A stretch of 64,000 nt of DNA, from contig NC_085867.1 of assembly GCF_034702125.1 (NCBI RefSeq), positions 42,899,983 to 42,963,982 of the forward strand, given 5' to 3'. This document shows positions 1 through 11,503 of this stretch, piece after piece. Position numbers and translations under genes: made by a program. Within the stretch, counting starts at the first letter, position 1. Each line of letters opens with the position of its first letter. This DNA comes from Engraulis encrasicolus. Its lineage: Eukaryota > Chordata > Actinopteri > Clupeiformes > Engraulidae. Under the pieces are notes generated by a model. The model saw only the letters and a program-made list of their open reading frames with translations. It ran no database searches and was not told where the DNA came from.

Positions 1-92
1 GGCACCTTTTTTGTGTAGTAGAGGCGACAGGTTGAAACAACAACATTGTAACTGGAGTTTAACCGGACGAGGCAACAGCATAATTTTGAGAC
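1..92 (+). other. gsdf: gsdf 5' UTR / proximal upstream DNA (partial)
   Basis: This is the sequence before the gsdf start codon at 93. The transcription start cannot be placed, and the promoter probably lies off the left edge. No TATA box or other clear element is visible. Confidence 0.5.
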
Positions 93-2450
93 ATGTCTGT
101 GGCGTTAACCTTGCTGGTCGTGCTCCTGGCCTCCTGCCCCCTGGGCAGAACGTTCCTGCTGCATCTGTCGGAGAAGGAGGCTGCAGATCCGGGTGCGCCA
201 TCCTCGCCTACCCAACAACCCAACAGGTGAGTCACTGTGAAAACATGTCGGAATTATTCAAACTTGTGACTATTGCTCTGTTGGTATTTCATATCACCAA
301 GCCTTGAGTGTATTGGGTTAGTTATCGGAGCTCTCTGGTTGGGCATAAAGTATGTTGATCAATTAGACTCTTCTTGTTACTTAAAAGATGAATTCTCTTG
401 TTCAGTTTAAAACTTTCCATGATAATAATCATGCAACATCCTTCTGTATTTCAGAGGGATATTCAGTTTTGAACATCCTTCCTTAACAGGACTCAGTATT
501 TTTTTGTATGTTATGACATTATTCATAACATGAAACATGACTTTAAACTTTCAAACTTTCAACAATTTTTTTTAAGCGGAACAAAATTCGGTTGTTGATT
601 TTAACTAGGAGAGAACTGAGTTGGGAAGTATGAAGTTAGGAGGGGAAGAGTTCCATTTTAGGTCGGCCTAGTCTTACGCAACCTCCCCTAATTTATGCTA
701 CATGGAAGATAAGGAGGGAACTTGGCTGCGCTCTAAGAAAGCAATTTATAAAACTCATATTTCACACCATGACAGGTGTGTGTGTGTGTGTGTTGGTGCA
801 TACATTTTGAGGCGTGTGTGCGTTCCTACATGCTGTCTTTTTTTATTACTGTCTAGAAACAGAAAATTATGTATCACATTTTGTAAAATGTTTTGTAACA
901 TTTTTAACTTTGTTTTTAAATTTCATTGTCCTTTCATAACAGGGGAATTATTTCACGTCTAATGCACAAACATTGGTTTGTAGGCCTATTACAAACAGTA
1001 AAGGCTTGGAAGCTTGCCATTTTCAAAGGGATTATATCTGCATGTCCTCTGATAGTACTCTGTCCTGACTGAGGACCCATATAAGTCTGCACCGCTATGA
1101 TGTACTCTGTGACCTGTGCTGTAGGTGCCAAGGGGACATGCAGCAGGCCATCCGCAACAGCCTCCTGCGGGGCCTGAACCTCCAGCACGAGCCCCTGCAC
1201 CAGAGCACCAAGATGGCCGAGCTCAGGGACAAGTGGAAGGCGGCGCTGAGGGCCAGCGGCTACACCGGCCAAGCTGTCCATTCCCCCGCGTCCACCACAG
1301 GTAGGCCTGCATCAGTGATTCTCAAAGTGTGGTCCGGGGACCACTAGTGGTCCGCGACAGAGCTCAGGTGGTCCGCAAGGGGATTTCTACTTTTCCAAGA
1401 CAAGCTAGGAGTAGGCTATATTTGTGACATTATTTCAAAGGCATGTATAGCTGTCATATTTTCGCCACAACAAGACAGGCATGTAATGTGAATTAATGTG
1501 AATTACCGGTAAGTAATCTGCATCGAAATCAGCAGTGTCAAATTAGCACCCGTTAACTGTCAATTCAGTTGACAGGTGGTCCCTGAACATTTTTGGATTG
1601 TTAAAATTCACTTCTATTATGTTTATTGTTCAGCAGTTTGCACCGTAATCAAAACCAAACCCCTATCACATGTAACCCGATACAAACTGTGACTTAATTA
1701 TATTCCTGTTTCCATCCAATAATGAGGGTGTGTGCCATCTCAATCTCAATGGTGATAATGAATGTTGGCTGGATGACAGTTTAAAAGAACATTGGGGTCA
1801 ATGTCTGTAGTGCTGCTGTGATTGTTTCGCGCCCACTTTGTGGAACACTTGTTTTCAAGCTCTAAGAAGTTCAGCTTACTGTACATGAATCTCCAAAGAT
1901 GCTCACCAATGTTAAATGTTCACACTGCAGGTAACGAGCAAGATCCTGAGGCTGCTGCTATGGGACAACCCTGTTGCCAGATGTCCTCACAGGTTTTCAT
2001 CACAGGTGGGGCATGCACTGACACTTAAAGGGATACTCGACCATTTCTGGACATAAGCTCATTTTACGTCTTCCCTTGAGTTACTGTAAATGATTTTACA
2101 CCACAGTATCCCTTTAATGGCTGTTTGCTTATTTGATTGACAGCTTGATTAATCAGTTGATTCAGCTGACAGACAACTGACTGAATTCTGCTCGTCAGTG
2201 GCTTATCCACTTGTCAGTTGAAGACAATGACCGAACATGTTTACCACCTGCACGCATGTGCGCGCGCGCACACACACACACACACGCACACACATTTATT
2301 TATCCTCTGACTGAGTACAAAAAAACACAAAGATTGTAGGCCTACTCTCTTATAATACACTATAATGACATGTAATAAAAGAAATCTTAAATCTTTATAA
2401 TAATTATATTACTACAACTACCACTTCTACTGCTACTACTACTACTACTC

Positions 2451-2482
<32 letters not shown>

Positions 2483-4088
2483 TGGGTTTCATGACACTGA
2501 AAGATGCTTAATTATCTCCTGTTGTTCTTAGACTTGTGCTGGGAGAACTGGGTCATCTATCCAGAGAGCTTCACCTTTACCCAGTGTAGTGCATGCAGCC
2601 CACAGCCAAAGCCAGCTGACGTCCCCAGCCCTGAAGACTCCGGAACAGGGATCTCCCCACAGGTGCTGCACTATACACCTCTTCTCCAACACAGTATTTT
2701 AGCACCAAATGCAGTCTAGATGTTAAACTACCTCTCCAAGTGTTGAATTAACACTGCAAAATGCATTGTTTATAAGTTAAGTGAGCACAAAAGTGTTTAT
2801 TGAAATTTAAGGAAATTCGAAAATGCTGAAATGTAATCTTTGGTAGCAAAAATCACCTCCCAAGTGTTGAACCAAAGGATTTTAGGATCTGTTTTTGCAT
2901 AGATTGATTAAGTTGTGAATCCTCCTCACATAGGCAGAGGGAAAATATGGTAGGTGTGTCCCTGCTGGAATTGCCCATGTGTATTTCCAAATGTAGGAAC
3001 AAGAGATTGTGAACGGTGTGAAAAGTTTGGTTCAGAGAAGTCATTGCTTTGTCTATTGAGTCTCGTCTCTCTGTGATCCCTGCCTTCAAGGTCTACTGTG
3101 TGAAAAAGACACTTTACTTAACATTGTAGGTCATGAATTAAATAATGATTAATTCACGAGTAAATAGTGCTACTACGTTCAGCTTAATAGCCAGTTCAGT
3201 TCTCCTTGACACTGGACTGCTGCCACAGGCACTCTTTGACATTGTCAGAGCATGGAGTTAAAACAAACTGAACTGAACTTTATCACTTGATTGCCTAATA
3301 CTTAGGTTCATGTTACTTAAGGGTATTTGCATGTGCAGTGGTGATACAAGTTTTTGGGAGGTTTCCTTGATTATTCTTGCACTTATATGACCTCGCTGCA
3401 GGTGCAGTCATTTCCTTCGTGGTAAGGAGACATCTGAAAGACCAGAAGAGAATGTTGAATTCACAATTGCATGTAAATAATAACAGAAAATTATAAAATG
3501 ATGACCATGAACTAATGTACGTATTTATAGTTCTAACAATGTGCTGGTTCAAAATATTTCACTTTTTTTAAAACTTTGGCCATACATTGTTAAAGTCAAA
3601 GCTAATTCAGAAGGTTGATTCATTCAAGGTGACGGTTGAAACAAACTACGTTTTAACCTCCCCTTGGTGTTTATGTAATTTAGTATGTTTTTTTTTTACC
3701 TATTCCTTGGCGTTCATGTAATATTAATGTGTTTTAACCACCCCTTGTCGTTCATGTCATTTAACTTGTTTTAACCACGCTTGGGTGTTGTTGATGCATT
3801 TGATTGATAGATGTTTTTCATCTATTCCTTGCCCAGGTGTCCTGCTGCCAGGTCGTTGATGCATTTGATTGATAGATGTATTTTCATCTATTCCTTGCCC
3901 AGGTGTCCTGCTGCCAGCCGGTTGCCTATGACCTGGTTCCTTTCTTCTACCTGGATGGCAGTGGCTCCCTGGTGATCTCGTCCGTGCCAATGGCCCACCA
4001 GTGTGGCTGCGTGGGCCAACCGCTGCTCAGCGTCCATGAATCAGCTTCACGTTTCAGTAACACGCCACCACCCCTCCACCACAAATAG
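93..4088 (+). CDS. gsdf: Gonadal soma derived factor (Gsdf), TGF-beta superfamily ligand, five exons
   Basis: Coding exons are 93-226, 1125-1300, 1931-2005, 2532-2662 and 3903-4088. All have GT/AG borders and compatible phases, giving 233 residues. Residues 1 to about 19 are a signal peptide (MSVALTLLVVLLASCPLGR). A propeptide-like region with CQGDMQQAIRNSLL begins at residue 46. The cystine-knot part spans exons 3-5: CCQ at 118-120, LCWENWVIYP at 130-139, CSAC at 147-150, SCCQP at 174-178 and CGC at 206-208. CSAC lacks the glycine of the usual CXGXC motif; from memory of the family, this is typical of Gsdf and separates it from BMPs and GDFs. Known role: a secreted factor of Sertoli and granulosa cells in teleosts, which acts in testis differentiation and has become the sex-determining gene in some fish. 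The gene is complete and unbroken. The neighbouring aff1 agrees with remembered fish synteny. Identification rests on the motif pattern and exon layout, not on a search. Confidence 0.92.
1313..1600. repeat. Decayed hAT-like MITE fragment in gsdf intron 2
   Basis: It begins with CAGTGATTCTCAAAG, the usual start of the CAGTG/TTCTCAAA element family seen intact at 8247 and 45233. The expected inverted end (TTTGAGAACCACTG) is missing, so the right half is lost or degraded. It starts 12 bp after the exon 2 splice donor. Confidence 0.5.
2260..2482. repeat. Simple repeats in gsdf intron 3: (CA)n, (ACT)n, (AAT)n
   Basis: A CG/CA alternation lies around 2262-2294. A run of ACT triplets is followed by AAT triplets at 2428-2482 and ends about 50 bp before the exon 4 acceptor. 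Confidence 0.85.
2663..3789. other. gsdf intron 4, unremarkable part
   Basis: AT-rich intronic sequence with no recognisable exon, repeat family or RNA. Short antisense reading frames here have no protein-like composition. Confidence 0.6.
3790..3917 (+). repeat. Tandem duplication of the gsdf exon 5 splice acceptor
   Basis: Two direct copies of about 62 bp (3790-3851 and 3855-3917) each contain a pyrimidine tract, TTGCCCAG and the first 15 bases of exon 5 (GTGTCCTGCTGCCAG). They differ by about one base and a 1-bp indel. Only the second acceptor (AG at 3901-3902) leads into the full exon. The first (AG at 3835-3836) would encode VSCCQVVDAFD and then stop. Confidence 0.9.
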
Positions 4089-5416
4089 CTCAGTGTGATC
4101 TGTTTGGGAGAGGTATACCCTCATCCATCCCTAATGCACAGAAGTTTTTTTTTTTTAGATTGGTTCAAGTTGTGACTTTCAAGACATAGCCTGGAAGAAG
4201 ATAGCATTTGATACAGGTTATGGACACATATATTTCACTGGAGTCAAAACAGTTATTGTGTATCTGTGTAGCTATATGAGGTTGTGAAGTTTATTTGTTT
4301 AAATTGCTGCTGGCTGCTGTGTTGCTTCTGAGACCTCAGAATCGTTTTTAGTTTGGACTTCCCCCCGGTTCTGAGAACAAGTCTTTCGGGGGAAATCAGC
4401 TCTCATATTTCATCCCTCCCTGGCATGATTTTGGCGCAGTACGAGAGAGGATAGCTACTTGGTGTTCCCTGCAAAAATGTGAGCACTCATAAAGAGTGTT
4501 CTTGCCAGACATTCCCACAGTTAACCCTGTAACGTCAGCAGTGGACCCTTTTCACGTGGATACTCTCAGTTGTGGCCTTGAAACTGGGTTGTGAACTACT
4601 TTCATGAGTTGTTTTTATTGTGTGTGTGTTTTTTTTTTTTTTTTTGATTGGCCACCCTTGTTCAGTGTCGTTTGCTTGAACTCATTGTGTCAACAACAAA
4701 AGTAGCAGTCCACTGGGGAAAAAAAATCAATATACCCTTTCTTTGAATAGCACTTGGAATCCCTTAAACTTTCCACGATTGTTCGATATATTCTAGGCAT
4801 TAGAGTGTTGAATAGCACTCCCAACTATTTTTCAACACTGCTCACTTTGGGAACAAGTGGTTCTTCCCACAGGCAGTCGAAAACACATTTTATTTAGAAC
4901 ATATCGGCTACTTTGTAATCCACTCCTGACTTTTCTGCAACATGACTGCATGTATACGTGTAAGGTTCTCATGGGTTGAGGTGGCTTGTGTGTGTGACTG
5001 GCTTGTTTTAGTCATGCCTATCCAAGCTATATTATGTCTGCAAGTTCTGTACTGGAACATTCCAGGTCACGTCACCTGAACATTCTACCTTATGAAAAAA
5101 ACATCTTGTTTACTTTTTGAGAACATGGCTCTCTTGTTTCTTCACTTGTCAAACATCACAGTATTTTTTTCACTCATGTGTTTATGGTGTGTATTACTCT
5201 TTTTATATATAAAAACTTGCTTTTGTGTATTTTATGTAGCCTTTATTTGAATCAACCCTGTAGATAAGACTTGATTCCTTACCAACACTAACAGTTTGTC
5301 ATTAGATAATATAGCTCCTACAATTAAACACACAACAAATATGTTCACTTTGTACCAAAAGTATTTATGTTACTTGCATGCATTTTAATGAATAAAAATG
5401 GTATATAAAAAACAAA
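4089..5416 (+). other. gsdf: gsdf 3' UTR, with poly(A) signal
   Basis: AATAAA lies at 5391-5396, about 1.3 kb after the stop codon, in AT-rich DNA without inserted elements. It is the first canonical signal downstream and is the likely cleavage site. No protein-coding exon is visible between it and the stop codon. Confidence 0.55.
5391..5396 (+). terminator. Candidate polyadenylation signal of gsdf (AATAAA)
   Basis: Canonical AATAAA hexamer downstream of the gsdf stop. Use is inferred, not shown. Confidence 0.5.
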
Positions 5417-5916
5417 ACAACCCTTGTTCGTTTTTCTTCATTGCTAACTAAGATTTATTTAGAAGACCTCAGTTGTGAAAAAGACTGGAATGCATGAAAC
5501 AAAAAAATCCACTGTGTGAATTATGTATAGCAGAGATAAGGAGTGAGTTATCTGTTGATCGTGCCTTTGTGGGCTTTACTTTGGACCGCTGGAGTGATCT
5601 CTGGCATAGTTCCCTGGCATTTCTCATGCCTTGCTGCGCACTTGTGAACGAGGCTTCGACACTCCAGAGCTGCACTGCTCTTGCCTCCCGTAAGGGTTTC
5701 CTTGTATTTTCCTTTATCCCCTCTCTTGGAAAAAAGGGGAAAATATGTGCAGAGAAAAAGAATTGGGAGCCTTTAAGGTGTTTTATATGACATTATTCTA
5801 GGAGGGAAAAAAATATCAAGCCAGTCAAGGGAAGGAAAGAAGAAGAAGAGATTCTGTGGCGCAGTTCCCCTCCTAACTCTGTGTCACTTGTACTCTTGTG
5901 GATAACCTGACGCCAC
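5417..5916. other. Intergenic DNA between gsdf and the next gene
   Basis: No repeat or exon was recognised. A 98-codon open frame at 5494-5790 has no signal peptide, domain or splice context and is treated as chance. The promoter of the following gene should lie here, but no core element stands out. Confidence 0.5.
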
Positions 5917-8137
5917 ATGGCGGTCCAATTTTCTCTCCGGAGACACAGGGGCAGGCTGTCCACCCTCTTCTTGGCGATGGTGCTGGCCGGGGTTGGGGCT
6001 TGGGCAGCACCTGTGGATGGGACTATAGCACCTGTGGATGGGGCTATAGTCTGTGAGGATACTGCCAGTGTGCTGAAGGAGAGGGACGGGAGTGACAAGC
6101 TGCCTCCGGACTTCATGGTAAAATGCACAGCGTGGACCTTTTTCAGAATGAAGATGATGGGCGACGTGCGGACAGTGCGCTTCAAACCATCCTACAAAGG
6201 TGAGAGGGTGAACACAGTGGTTTTCATAGGACTCAGGAAGAGGTCAAACAAAACCAATGAAACAGGTCTTAGGCAAGGAGGGACTATGTTTAACAACTGT
6301 GAATAACAACCTGGTTTGGGTCTTTTATGAGAAAGCCTTTTTTTACTGCAGTGCTGCAATACTGTCCTGAATATTGCATTACATGCATTGTAGTTAATTG
6401 CAATATTTTTGTAGTTTGCACAGTAAATAAATCACATTTATTCCCATTATACTGTATAATACTGAAGTAGAGGCATATCAAAGAAAGTGGATCTAACAAG
6501 AAGCGTAATTTTGTTTCCTTTCCGGTATCCACTTTATGTCGGGTGAACGCCCCTTTAGGAGACCTTCGGAGTCCTTAGGTTGAGAATCAATGAAGTCCCC
6601 CTTAGCACTGTAGACGGCGGTAGCGCACGTCTTGCGCAAACACCTCAAAAAGAGAAGAAGTGGGGGACAACGCCCCCTTAGGAGACCCAACTTGAGCACA
6701 CGCTTTTGCGTTGAGTGGGCGTGTTTTGCAATATCTTGGTCTTATTCAGTATTTTTGGGCATATTATAACCAATGCTATTTAATTGAGGGGCCCTGATTC
6801 CATTGAGGGGGGGGAGGGGGGTTATGGCTATGACATATAAAACAATGCTGTTTCATAGTGGGTCCCCTTTCACATACCACAACTGGTATATAATTTATTG
6901 ATAATTAAGTGCAGAATTCCAATTTAGTGCCTTTGATGATCTATCTACATGTCCATCCGTCCATTCATCCACCCAGTGCACTTAAACCAACAACACCAAA
7001 AAGGTCAAAGTTGAACATGTGACGAGAACAGAAGTCATTTTGCATTAACTCCGTAATGTGACTGTAGATTTTGCTTCAATAATGCACAATTAGACTTAAC
7101 TGCAGCATGTAAGCCCAAACAAATCCGCTCTACTCCTCCAGATATATCCACAATGGGAATGCAAGTGCAATTAATTAATTAATTAATTAATTAATTAAAG
7201 GTGGGGTTGCAGGTTAACCATTTTAAGAAAATGTACTATTATGACATTACGTTGGGGGTTCCGCAGGCTCTATAGGAGTCTATGTAGAACCTTAGAATCC
7301 TGGGGGAGTTCCCCCAACGTGATGTCATACCTGCAACCCCACCTTTAATTATATTTATTTGCGTACTTACCTACTGTGCATACAGTACTTGCATAACAAC
7401 TAAATGTGATTTCTCCATAACTTCACCATTGTTCACCATTGTTCACCAGCGAGGCCCTCAGCCTCATTTGCGCTACATAATGTGGCCCTTGAGGAAAGCT
7501 AAGTGGAGAGGACTGGCTTACAGCAGTGTTTCCCAACCGTTTTTGTCTTGTGTAACCCCAAGCCTTTTCGTTGTGCCATGAGTATCCCCTATCCCCTCAA
7601 GTTCTATATCACGTTCTCTATCCCAATGTAACTAAGCTCCATATATTTGTTAAAATTGCATTTTTCCAAGTACCCCCTGCAGTGTGCTCGCGTACCCCTA
7701 GTGGTACACGTACCCCTGGTTGGGAAACACTGGCTTACAGTATAGCTTGTCTTTGTTTTCTGGCAGGAGAGATGGGCGAATACTGCTGGTCAAGGCACAT
7801 CAGCTGCAGCACAGGAGAGAGCCTGACGCACGTCTACGTCGTCATGCCAACACACGCATCAGTTCTGAGCGGCACAGAAGGGCCCACACTCAGCGTTGTC
7901 TCAGCCTCACACAGAGACATACTGAAGCCGAGCCGAGGAGAGGCGCTGCTCCCAGACAAATGCGGCCTACGCTATGATGTCCTGGAATATTTCAACAAAG
8001 GCGGGCAGGAGGCCACGCTCTGCCTCAAGATGGATGCCCCAGCAGACATCCTGGAGGAAGACCTAAGATGCCCACCTTTCCTCGTGTCCATCTGGCTCCC
8101 TGCGGTCAGCCTCAGCGACGGGGATTCTGGGTCTTAA
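5917..8137 (+). CDS. Unrecognised predicted secreted protein, two coding exons
   Basis: Exons 5917-6199 and 7767-8137 join in phase (TAC AAA G | GA GAG) across a GT/AG intron and encode 217 residues ending at TAA. The start sits in a fair context (CCACATGG). Residues 14-30 are hydrophobic, after an Arg-rich segment (RRHRGR), and look like a signal peptide ending near GAWA. Residues 31-44 are a direct heptad repeat (APVDGTI, APVDGAI). Seven cysteines follow, at 46, 70, 101, 108, 160, 180 and 196. There is no transmembrane segment and no NXS/T glycosylation site. The odd cysteine count allows three disulfides plus one free or intermolecular cysteine. I recognise no family: it is not a TGF-beta ligand, chemokine or Ly6 protein. 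The gene lies between gsdf and aff1 in the same orientation. Frame continuity across the splice and the signal peptide argue that it is real. An untranslated or further coding 5' exon cannot be excluded. Confidence 0.65.
7199..7344. mobile_element. 146-bp MITE with TTAA target duplication (piggyBac/Kolobok-like)
   Basis: Terminal inverted repeats are AGGTGGGGTTGCAGGT and its exact complement, flanked on both sides by TTAA. Inner sequences (CATTACGTTGGGGG and CCCCCAACGTGATG) extend the pairing into a hairpin. It inserted at the end of a (TTAA)n tract. Non-coding. Confidence 0.8.
7524..7732. mobile_element. 209-bp hAT-like MITE with 8-bp target duplication
   Basis: Ends are CAGTGTTTCCCAACC and GGTTGGGAAACACTG, flanked by direct repeats GCTTACAG (7516-7523 and 7733-7740). 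The downstream duplication stops 26 bp before exon 2 of the unrecognised gene. Confidence 0.88.
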
Positions 8138-8246
8138 AAGCCATTTAGTCAACACTTATACGGTGTATATGTTAGCTAAATCTTGTCTATAAGGACATCA
8201 TCTTCAGGTCAAAGTGGCTTGCTGTCATTCTTTGTGTAGCCTAAGA

Positions 8247-8597
8247 CAGGGGTTCTCAAACTATTTTGGGCTGGGGACCCCTAATGGAGGAGAGCATTTG
8301 GCAAGGTCCCCCTCATAATCACACCACAATTTATACTTACACATTTTTTTTCTAATTTTAATTTCAATGCAAATTGTTTGAAATAATCATTAAAGCAAAT
8401 TAAAGCAAAAGTGCCTATGCAGGAACAGGTTAATTTTGTTTAAATGTAATGTGGGCAACTGTGTTTCCCTTACAGTAGTACTACATGGTGCTTTCACATT
8501 TTCGTGTATTGCAATGGAACAAAGTTTTTTCACGCACTCCTTGACAATGTATCACAGACCCCTAGGGGTTCTTGGACCCCTACTTTGAGAACCACTG
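8247..8597. mobile_element. 351-bp hAT-like MITE with 8-bp target duplication
   Basis: Ends are CAGGGGTTCTCAAAC and TTTGAGAACCACTG, flanked by GCCTAAGA at 8239-8246 and 8598-8605. No coding capacity. Confidence 0.87.
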
Positions 8598-8605
8598 GCC
8601 TAAGA

Positions 8606-9849
8606 AAGAATTTGGAGATCTACTGCATGGCTGCAGAATACACCTGATAAACAGCTTTTATAATCAGAACTAATATGTAAATAGAATATACAGCATTTTT
8701 CTTTACAAGGACCTGTCAAGACCACGGACTGTCATGAGAAGACTTTTTTTTTTTTAAGTGCAAGTGGTTCTCAGATACAGGTCTGAAAGGTTTTGGCAGA
8801 AACTGTTTTTACTACATGGACTGCACACCTAGACGAATCCAAATTATTATATGGAGCAGTATATGGAGCGCGCATTTCTGCCTTGTAGCTTATTCGATGA
8901 AAACGAGGAAGGGGCCACTGTTATTGCATGCAGGGGCGTAGCTAAACCTATTTTACTGGGTCACGTGCCTGGGTATTGATTTGCTGTGTCCCGGTATGAG
9001 TTTCAAAAAACAACCTAGCTACCTTGGAATTTCGCTCAAATACAAAATAGTGCACATGCACTTCTTGCCATTATATAATTAATTTACAAGCTTTTAAGAT
9101 AAATAACTGCAAAAATGTTTTGCTTGCGCGCTCACATTATCTCTTGGTGCCCTACTGTGCCCTTGTATAGCATTGGGGCAGCTGACGACCCTGACTGCAT
9201 GTGCCATATAAGAATAGCATAGCCCACATATGAACCATTTTGAAAGACTTATGTAGCAGTGTATCTTTTACGTATTGATAATACGGTTAGAAAAGTCATC
9301 AGTGAGGCTGCTAGGAACTTATTTCGCTGATGAATCAACATGACATGCTTGTAAAAGCAACACAAACTTTTAAACACGTTTCCAAAATATTTTCAGTGGT
9401 TTATCATTTCAGGATAAATGATAATATATATCTACATGGACTATATATATAGGCCTATATATTGTATGTAGCCACACAAGAGTGAATGGGAGTAGTAGGC
9501 CTTCTCTTTGTATTTTGAATGACAATTACATTTATAACAAGTAGAGCAAAGACAAAGAAAGGGAATAAAATGTTGTTTCACATATTTGTAAAAGAAAATG
9601 TAAAATTCTCGCACAGGACTGTGTATGTTTAAAAAATTAAATAAAGATATGTTTGAAAAGAAGATATTTGTAAGCGAGGTTGGAAATGAGGACATATTTC
9701 ACGCCTAATAAATAAACCAAAACGATTAAGTTGGTGGAGTGCCTGTTATTTTGATGTTTGTGTATTGTTTCGTATCCGCCTTTTGAAATGTTTGCATTGG
9801 GGGTGCAGTACCGTAATATGCATATACCATAGGCTGCTGTTGCCTAGGG
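8606..9849. other. Intergenic, nothing recognised
   Basis: AT-rich DNA. AATAAA motifs occur around 9640-9715 and could serve the upstream gene only if its 3' UTR is about 1.5 kb. No gene or repeat family is identified. Confidence 0.4.
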
Positions 9850-10073
9850 CAGTGTTTCTCAACCTTTTTTTAGGCGAGGCACCCTTTCAATTACTGAACA
9901 TTTTCAAGGCGCCCCTAAGCAACAAGCTGTAACATGGCATCGCATCGGATACCACAAAAGCTTAGAAAAGTAACATTTGAAGACTCCACTGAGCACTTAC
10001 TAAGCAATAGGCCTACTTTATAAATATGTGCTAAATTGCATGATTTAGCCAGCACCCTGGTTGAGAAACACTG
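9850..10073. mobile_element. 224-bp hAT-like MITE, imperfect target duplication
   Basis: Ends are CAGTGTTTCTCAACC and GGTTGAGAAACACTG. Flanks GCCTAGGG and GCCTATAG match at 6 of 8 bases. It is the same subfamily as 7524-7732, but older. Confidence 0.75.
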
Positions 10074-10081
10074 GCCTATAG

Positions 10082-10082
<1 letters not shown>

Positions 10083-10142
<60 letters not shown>
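10083..10142. repeat. (TC)n microsatellite
   Basis: About 58 bp of uninterrupted TC immediately downstream of the hAT-like element. Confidence 0.95.
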
Positions 10143-10144
<2 letters not shown>

Positions 10145-11503
10145 ACACTCCTTTCCTCATGCTACCACTCTCTGCATCAACCTTGTCAGTTTTGACTTCA
10201 TTCACTTGACTCTGCTGCCCTCTGCTGTTCATATACAGCACAGCACCTCACATTGCCATATGAAACTCTACCACAGGGTGGTGCTCTGCTGTTGTGGATG
10301 TCAGAGCCGGTAATAAAGATTTATACACGGCTCTGGTGTATGTGTACACAAGGATTTTCAATATCGTAGAGGAGAATTGTAGCATGCACCATCAGTGCAA
10401 TGAGGTGTGGGATCAACTCTTACACTAAATGGGTATGACTTCCCAATCGAACTCTGTATCATGGTCTCATCAGAGACAAACAATCTAAGGATATGGATTG
10501 TGGGAACCATGTCCTGTAGACACCAAGATAAACAAATTCGTTTTAGATGTTGTCAAGCATGTGTGATGGTAACCAAGTAGGGGGTACAAATAAAAGTGTC
10601 CCATGCTTATAGTCAAACAGGGTGGGACTGGCCTGGGTTAAGGTTGGTTGAATGCCGTCAACATTGGAAAGCTGAATTTCACCCAAAGAAACACGTGAGC
10701 ATGTACCTTGATGATGGGTGTAGGCCTACTCATTTAGATTAAGCAAAATATGACATCTAAATGATACTATTCATCTGGCTTTTCTTTTGTAAACTCAACA
10801 GATGCTGCATATTAAAGTTACTGTATGCATGCACATTTTGGAAATTATATGTGCTTATTGAAATATTGTTCAAAACGTTACATTTCAAAGTGGGTGTCGA
10901 TTATCGATGTGCACTGTGTGTGTGTGTGTATGCGTGTGTGTGTGCGTGTGCGTGTGCGTGTGCGTGTGTGTGTACCTAGCATATGTGTGTCTAGTGCATT
11001 TAATATAACAGTGGACAATCTTTAAGGTCTAGAATCCATGCGGACTACTGCAAGGCACTTTTTCAGAACACTTTCAAACTTGTTGGTTTGCTTGGGTACT
11101 TAATTGTGTATTTGTATATGCAGCTGGACATCTTAATTTCCTCTAAAGGATCAATAAAGTTACTCTACTCTGTAATTTACTGTATATAGCCTGGCTGTTG
11201 CAACTACAAAGATCTCTTGGCTTGCTGTATTCCATTCCATTTCCATTGAAATGCTAAAATACACTTTGGCTTCCATGAATGGATATACTGTATCCTATGG
11301 ATGACCTCAATGACCTTCAATTTGCCTCCAATGTCAATCAGAAAATGAATATCTTAAATTATATAGGTTATTATTCTGGGAGTTGCAAACCCTCAAAAAT
11401 GCCATGCTTTTATCTTGTGCACAATTGGCATGCATAGAGGGAGTTAAAGGACCAGTTCAGTCAATTTCAACATGCAGTTGTAATGCTCACACTACCCTGG
11501 ACT
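10143..11503. other. Intergenic DNA with a (TG)n/(CG)n tract
   Basis: The only structure is TG/CG alternation at about 10913-10974. Nothing else is recognised. Confidence 0.5.

Larger units (their letters stand above)
6200..7766. other. Intron of the unrecognised gene
   Basis: Donor GTGAGAG at 6200, acceptor TTTTCTGGCAG ending at 7766. It contains a (TTAA)n tract at about 7170-7198 and two MITEs (7199-7344 and 7524-7732). The remainder, including a G-rich patch near 6806-6822, shows no exon. Confidence 0.7.

Noticed and set aside
3837..3873. First copy of the gsdf exon 5 start as a real exon
   Set aside because: It reaches a stop after 11 codons and would remove the last conserved cysteines. 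The second copy gives the full family-like C-terminus.
5494..5790. 98-codon frame between gsdf and the next gene
   Set aside because: No domain, signal or splice partner, and it overlaps equally long frames on other strands.
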